Position numbers and translations under genes: made by a program. The notes under the pieces were generated by a model. The model was not told where the DNA came from and did not search any database. It worked only from the letters and a program-made list of their open reading frames with translations. From Alphaproteobacteria bacterium (lineage in GTDB: Bacteria > Pseudomonadota > Alphaproteobacteria > Rhodobacterales > Rhodobacteraceae), in assembly GCA_030425145.1 (NCBI GenBank), contig JAUHVK010000008.1:62001-126000 (forward strand): DNA of 64,000 bases. Direction: 5' to 3'. Of this stretch, positions 59,580-64,000 are shown one piece after another; position 1 is the stretch's first letter; each line of letters opens with the position of its first letter.

Positions 59580-60098
59580 TCAATCCAGCAGGGCGGTGAC
59601 CGCTTCGATCACCTGCCGCGACATTGGCCGCGCGTTCGACCCGAACGTCGCGGCCACACTGCCATCTGGGGCTATCAGCACTTTGTTGAAATTCCAGCGC
59701 GGGGCAAAACCCGCCTCAGCCTCTAGCCATTTGTAGAAGGGGTGAGCAGTCTCACCCCGGACTGACGTGATGGTAGTCATCGGGAAATCCAGCGCGAAAT
59801 TCACCTCGCAGAAATCCTTGACCGCTTCGTCGGTCGCAAGCTCCTGTTTGAAGTCTTTGGACGGCACCGCCATCACAACCAGACCCTGGTCGCGGTAAGT
59901 GTCGTATAGGGTTTGCAGGCCGTCATATTGCGGCGTGTACCCACAGCGAGACGCAGTGTTGACCACCAGAACCGGTTGGCCGCGCCAATCCGCAAGGTCA
60001 ATCTCTCCGCCGTCAATGGATGGGAAGATGAAGCTGGACATCGCCGCCTGTGCCAGCGAGGCGCAGAGGACAAAAAGGGCTGTGAGTATCAGACGCAT
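59580..60098 (-). CDS. glutathione peroxidase (secreted)
   Basis: Signal peptide; PVLVVNTASRCGYTPQYDGLQTLYDTYRDQGLVVMAVPSKDF; FYKWLEAEAGFAPRWNFNKVLIAPDG. Confidence 0.93.
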   Translation of the reverse strand: MRLILTALFVLCASLAQAAMSSFIFPSIDGGEIDLADWRGQPVLVVNTASRCGYTPQYDGLQTLYDTYRDQGLVVMAVPSKDFKQELATDEAVKDFCEVNFALDFPMTTITSVRGETAHPFYKWLEAEAGFAPRWNFNKVLIAPDGSVAATFGSNARPMSRQVIEAVTALLD

Positions 60099-60148
60099 GA
60101 GTATCTCCTTGACCGCATAGCTAGGCGCTGCGACGGCAAAGGAAAGGC

Positions 60149-60769
60149 TCAGAGCTTGCGGAACACCATGACAAGCCCGCGATCCTGCGCGTGATCGTGA
60201 TCGGCATTCTCGTAGATGGGAATGTCGTGAAACGTGACGGGGGAAATCAGCTTATGCGCCACCATCAGAGCCAGACGGGAGCCGAAGCCTGCGCCGTCGA
60301 AGACCGGGGGGATGACGCCGCAGGCAAAGACAGCCCCGGGTTTGGCAACGCGCATGAGTTCAGGGAAAACCTCTGGCCCGACATGGCCATGGGTGAAGGT
60401 GCCGCTGGAGACAAAGCCGCCATAGGTCTCATCCGCCATCGGCAGTGTCTTGGTGAGATCGGCGCAGATGCGGTTGCGGTAAAGACATTTGGACGCCGCC
60501 TCATCCAACATGGCCTGCGAGATGTCGATTCCGTCGACCACGCGACCCGCCAGGTTTTCGGCAAGCAGTCCAGTACCCGCGCCGATGTCGAGTACGGGGT
60601 CGTTTTCCGTCGACTCGGATAGAAAAACTCGCGCCACTTCGCGCGGAGCGATATAGCCATGGCTTTCGCTGAAACTGCTGTCATAGCTCTTGGCCCAATC
60701 ATCATACAGCGCGCGGGCGTCGGACGCCCCCTTGATGCTGTAGGCGCGTTCGAGATTGTGATCGGACAT
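60149..60769 (-). CDS. class I SAM-dependent methyltransferase
   Basis: YDDWAKSYDSSF; DPVLDIGAGTGLLAENLAGRVVDGIDISQAMLDEA; start at MSDHNLERAY (60769). Confidence 0.9.
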   Translation of the reverse strand: MSDHNLERAYSIKGASDARALYDDWAKSYDSSFSESHGYIAPREVARVFLSESTENDPVLDIGAGTGLLAENLAGRVVDGIDISQAMLDEAASKCLYRNRICADLTKTLPMADETYGGFVSSGTFTHGHVGPEVFPELMRVAKPGAVFACGVIPPVFDGAGFGSRLALMVAHKLISPVTFHDIPIYENADHDHAQDRGLVMVFRKL

Positions 60770-60884
60770 GACGGCTCCCTCTTGAATGTCGTCAGGATGG
60801 CGGCCTGGGGCGCGGGCCACAAGTCCCTTGCAGGGATGTCTGCACAGCCCCATACTTGTTGGGTCGCTTGAACAGGAGAGGGTC

Positions 60885-61154
60885 ATGGCCGGCGGATGGG
60901 CGCGCGACGGCGCGGTGCAGGAACAGATTGATGCCTCGATTGCGGACGAACTTGCCCGCATGAAAGCGCGAAAAGCGCCTCAGGGAGAGAGCCTGACCCA
61001 TTGCGCGGAATGTGACGAGCCGATCCCGGAGAAAAGACGGATCGCCCTGCCGGGCGTGAAGCTCTGCATCGACTGCCAGCAGGAGCGGGACAGCGCGTAC
61101 CACGTGCGCGGCGGCATCAATCGGCGCGGATCGAAAGACAGCCAGTTGAAATAA
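60885..61154 (+). CDS. DksA/TraR family C4-type zinc finger protein
   Basis: HCAECDEPIPEKRRIALPGVKLCIDCQQERD. Confidence 0.92.
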   Translation: MAGGWARDGAVQEQIDASIADELARMKARKAPQGESLTHCAECDEPIPEKRRIALPGVKLCIDCQQERDSAYHVRGGINRRGSKDSQLK

Positions 61155-61265
61155 GCGGTGCGGGCTGGCGCCCGCGCTGGATATCTCGCCTGCGGCTCGG
61201 GTTTTGGCGAGAGTGGCAGCCTTCCGCGTTTAACCAATGTTAAGGTTAATGCGCCGCATGGCGCC

Positions 61266-61337
61266 TGCATATTTATTGAAAAGAAGAAGCAGGGAACGGT
61301 GTGCATCCCCTGCTTCTCCTTTTTCCAAATATGCAAA
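61266..61337. repeat. inverted-repeat form of the CCCTGCTTCTTCTTTTC..ATATGC element
   Basis: TGCATATTTATTGAAAAGAAGAAGCAGGG ... CCCCTGCTTCTCCTTTTCCAAATATGCAAA. Confidence 0.75.
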
Positions 61338-61369
61338 CGCAACGCCGTCAGAGGCGTCACGTCAGAGGC

Positions 61370-63190
61370 TCAACCCTCCATAGCCTCCAACTCGTCAATG
61401 AAGCCCGAGATCATGTCGAGACCCTTGTCCCAGAACTTCGGATCGCTCGCATCAAGGCCGAAAGGCGCGAGCAGGTCCTTGTGGTGCTTCGACCCGCCCG
61501 CCTTGAGCATGTCGAAATACTTGTCCTGGAACCCGTCGGGGTTTTCTTCGTAGACCGCGTAAAGCGCATTCACCAACCCGTCGCCGAAGGCATAGGCGTA
61601 GACGTAAAAGGGTGAGTGTACGAAATGGGGGATATAGGCCCAGAAGGTCTCGTATCCCTCCATGAACTCGAATGCCGGTCCAAGGGATTCGGCCTGAACC
61701 GACATCCAGAGTGCGTTGATGTCATCGGGGGTGAGTTCGCCACCCCGGCGCGCCTCGTGCAGTTTGCATTCGAAATCATAGAAGGCGATCTGGCGCACCA
61801 CTGTGTTGATCATGTCTTCGACCTTGCCCGCGAGCAGTACCTTCTTCTCGGCATCGTCCTCGGCGTTGTCGAGCATTCGGCGGAAGGTGAGCATTTCACC
61901 GAAGACGGAGGCGGTTTCAGCAAGGGTCAACGGGGTGGAGGCCAGCATTTCACCCTGTTCTGCAGCAAGCACCTGATGCACGCCGTGTCCAAGCTCATGT
62001 GCAAGGGTCATCACGTCGCGCGGTTTGCCGAGGTAATTGAGCATCACGTAGGGATGTACCGTCGTCACCGTGGGGTGGGCAAAGGCTCCGGGGGCCTTCC
62101 CAGGTTTCACGGCGGCGTCGATCCAGCCATCGGTGAAAAAAGGCTTTGCAATCTCACCCATGCGAGGGTCGAAGGCGCTATAGGCCGACATCACGGTCTC
62201 GGTCGCTTCGTCCCAGTTGACGGTACGGGTGGTTTCCATCGGCAGAGGTGCGTTGCGGTCCCAGACCTGCACGGAGTCGAGGCCGAGCCATTTGCGCTTG
62301 AGTTCGTAATAGCGGTGGCTGAGCTTGGGGTAGGCGGCGACCACGGCGTTGCGCAGGGCTTCAACCACTTCGGGTTCGACATCGTTGCTGAGGTGGCGTC
62401 CGGTCTGGGCCGTGGGCATACCGCGCCAACGGTCCATGATTTCTTTCTCTTTCGCCTGCGTGTTGTGGACACGGGCGAAGATCTTGATGTTCTCGGCAAA
62501 GACAGCGGCCAGTTCATGGGCGGCGGCTTCGCGTTTGCTGCGGTCCTGTTCTGTGAGCAGGTTCAGCGTGCCTTCGATGTTGAGCGGCTCACCATCGACT
62601 TCGAATTCCAGCCCCGCGATGGTTTCGTCGAACAGGCGTTCCCAGGCATCCCCAACGACGCCGAGGTCGTGCAGGAATTTCTCCATCTCGTCGGACAGTT
62701 GGTAAGGCTTCATCGCGCGGATGCGGCGGATGGCGGGCTTGTAGCGGGCGAGGTCGACGTTGGCGTCGAAGAGTCCGTCGATTTTCGCGTCGTCGATCCG
62801 GTTCAACTCCAACGTGAAGAAGACCAGCGGCGTGGTGTAGTTGGTGATTTTTTCCTGATGGTCGGACAGGAATTTAGCGCGCTGGGCGTCGGTTGTCAGC
62901 TGGTAGTAGCGCAGACCGGCATAGGACATGATGCGGCCCGCGATGTTCTCGATCTTCTCGTGACGGTGGATCGCGGTGAGGAACTCTTCGGCGGAAAGGC
63001 TCGCCAGCTTGCCTTCGTAATCGGCGGCAAAGCTTTTGCAGGCGTCCTCAAGCCAGTCGAGATCGCGCTTCAGTTCAGCGGCGTCATCGGACGCATAGAG
63101 GTCTGACAGATCCCATTCCGGCAGGTTCCCCAGATCTTTGCTGCCGCTCTGGGCGTTGGCGTCATAGGTCGGGATGGGGGTGCGCAGCAT
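61370..63190 (-). CDS. pepF: oligoendopeptidase F (M3)
   Basis: TLAHELGHGVHQVLAAEQG (HExGH); EWDLSDLYASDDAAELKRDLDWLE. Confidence 0.96.
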   Translation of the reverse strand: MLRTPIPTYDANAQSGSKDLGNLPEWDLSDLYASDDAAELKRDLDWLEDACKSFAADYEGKLASLSAEEFLTAIHRHEKIENIAGRIMSYAGLRYYQLTTDAQRAKFLSDHQEKITNYTTPLVFFTLELNRIDDAKIDGLFDANVDLARYKPAIRRIRAMKPYQLSDEMEKFLHDLGVVGDAWERLFDETIAGLEFEVDGEPLNIEGTLNLLTEQDRSKREAAAHELAAVFAENIKIFARVHNTQAKEKEIMDRWRGMPTAQTGRHLSNDVEPEVVEALRNAVVAAYPKLSHRYYELKRKWLGLDSVQVWDRNAPLPMETTRTVNWDEATETVMSAYSAFDPRMGEIAKPFFTDGWIDAAVKPGKAPGAFAHPTVTTVHPYVMLNYLGKPRDVMTLAHELGHGVHQVLAAEQGEMLASTPLTLAETASVFGEMLTFRRMLDNAEDDAEKKVLLAGKVEDMINTVVRQIAFYDFECKLHEARRGGELTPDDINALWMSVQAESLGPAFEFMEGYETFWAYIPHFVHSPFYVYAYAFGDGLVNALYAVYEENPDGFQDKYFDMLKAGGSKHHKDLLAPFGLDASDPKFWDKGLDMISGFIDELEAMEG

Positions 63191-63244
63191 AGGGAGTCTC
63201 CTGTTCTTTGTTGCTGTGGAACCTGTGCCGCGCGGGCGGAAGGT

Positions 63245-63493
63245 TCAAGGGGCAAAGCCATAGAGGATTGAATGAACGATCACGCCGCGTGTGCAGCCCA
63301 ACTGCCCAAGGTGGGTGCGGTAGCGATCAAGCCATGTGTCTAGCGTGCCAGGCGGTGGGTTTTCCACGCGACCCTCCCACAGAGCGAAATCGTCCCCGAT
63401 CAGGTGCACATGTGCGTCGCACGCCCCGTCCGGCAGGGACGCGCTGGGCGGGGTGATCGTCAAAGGTGGCGCGGCGGCGGTGGGCTTATCCAT
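63245..63493 (-). pseudogene. N-terminal fragment of an amidohydrolase-family (metal-dependent hydrolase) gene
   Basis: SLPDGACDAHVHLIGDDFALWEGRVENPPPGTLDTWLDRYRTHLGQLGCTRGVIVHSILYGFAP*; ends after 82 aa with no downstream remainder before pepF. Confidence 0.6.
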
Positions 63494-64000
63494 AGGTTTC
63501 CAGCAGGTCTTTCAGGTCGTCGAGCGTGTTGGCCTCTTGCAGCGGCTTATCATGCCGCCAGCGGGACATGCGAGGGAAGCGCAGGGCGATGCCGGATTTA
63601 TGGCGCGGGGAGGCGTGGATGCCTTCGAAGGCGATCTCGAACACGTGGTGTGGTGTCACTTGGCGGACGGGGCCAAAGCGCTGCTGGGTGTTCTTGCGCA
63701 CCCAAGCGGTGATCTTGCGGAATTCCTCGTCGGTGAGGCCGGAATAGGCTTTGGTGAAGGGCACCAGATCGTTGCCGTCCCAAACCGCGAAGGTGAAGTC
63801 GGTAAAGAGGTTGGCGCGGCGACCGTGGCCTTGCTGGGCATAGATCATCACCGCATCGACCGTGAGCGGATCGAGTTTCCACTTCCACCAATCGCCTTTC
63901 TTGCGGCCTGCGAGGTAGGGGCTGTCCTTGCGTTTGAGCATCAGCCCCTCAGCCCGATTGTCGCGCGCGGTGGCGCGGGTATGGGCGAGGGTCTCCCACG
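63486..64000 (-). CDS. ATP-dependent DNA ligase, C-terminal part (5' partial at window edge)
   Basis: Open to the right edge; ETLAHTRATARDNRAEGLMLKRKDSPYLAGRKKGDWWKWKLDPLTVDAVMIYAQQGHGRRANLFTDFTFAVW (motifs IV-V of ATP ligases). Confidence 0.9.
   Translation of the reverse strand, partial: WETLAHTRATARDNRAEGLMLKRKDSPYLAGRKKGDWWKWKLDPLTVDAVMIYAQQGHGRRANLFTDFTFAVWDGNDLVPFTKAYSGLTDEEFRKITAWVRKNTQQRFGPVRQVTPHHVFEIAFEGIHASPRHKSGIALRFPRMSRWRHDKPLQEANTLDDLKDLLETYG

Noticed and set aside
61616-63106. 496-aa plus-strand ORF antisense to pepF
   Set aside because: Shadow ORF; pepF on the other strand has a clear HExGH motif.

Overview
A 64 kb, high-GC window that looks like an alphaproteobacterial chromosome of the Rhodobacteraceae/Roseobacter type, judged from gene content and order. 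Most of it is ordinary core genome. Blocks present: an FAD/Fe-S oxidase, GntR, enoyl-CoA hydratase and CaiB operon; tig; cpdB; rpsF-rpsR-rplI; fabD-fabG-acpP; mazG; an M20 amidohydrolase and agmatinase; prfA-prmC; lptF-lptG-lptD-surA-pdxA-ksgA; pepA-holC; lpd; an iscR-SUF cluster carrying inserted accessory genes; kynA-kynU; betC; pepF; and an ATP-dependent DNA ligase at the right edge. I recognised no rRNA, tRNA, CRISPR array, transposase or prophage. The most unusual region is a two-gene minus-strand pair between the CaiB gene and tig (about 5.0-7.4 kb). The 365-aa upstream protein has, in order, all the landmark motifs I recall from the anthrax edema factor/ExoY/CyaA class II nucleotidyl cyclase fold (YIL-R...KG-x6-K, DYDLF, HG...F). 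It appears to be a divergent, stand-alone member. The 311-aa downstream protein ends in a His-Gly/Ser-Cys layout resembling DUF4347/clan-CD (caspase-like) domains. Other leads: an Irr-box-like palindrome at the iscR promoter and a second one inside the cysteine desulfurase gene within a locally AT-rich codon patch; a structured intergenic repeat with compensatory stem changes between two copies; a cytochrome b561-YceI fusion; a hairpin-dense leader upstream of an enolase-superfamily gene; and a truncated amidohydrolase. All homology statements come from reading the sequence and from memory; no search was run.
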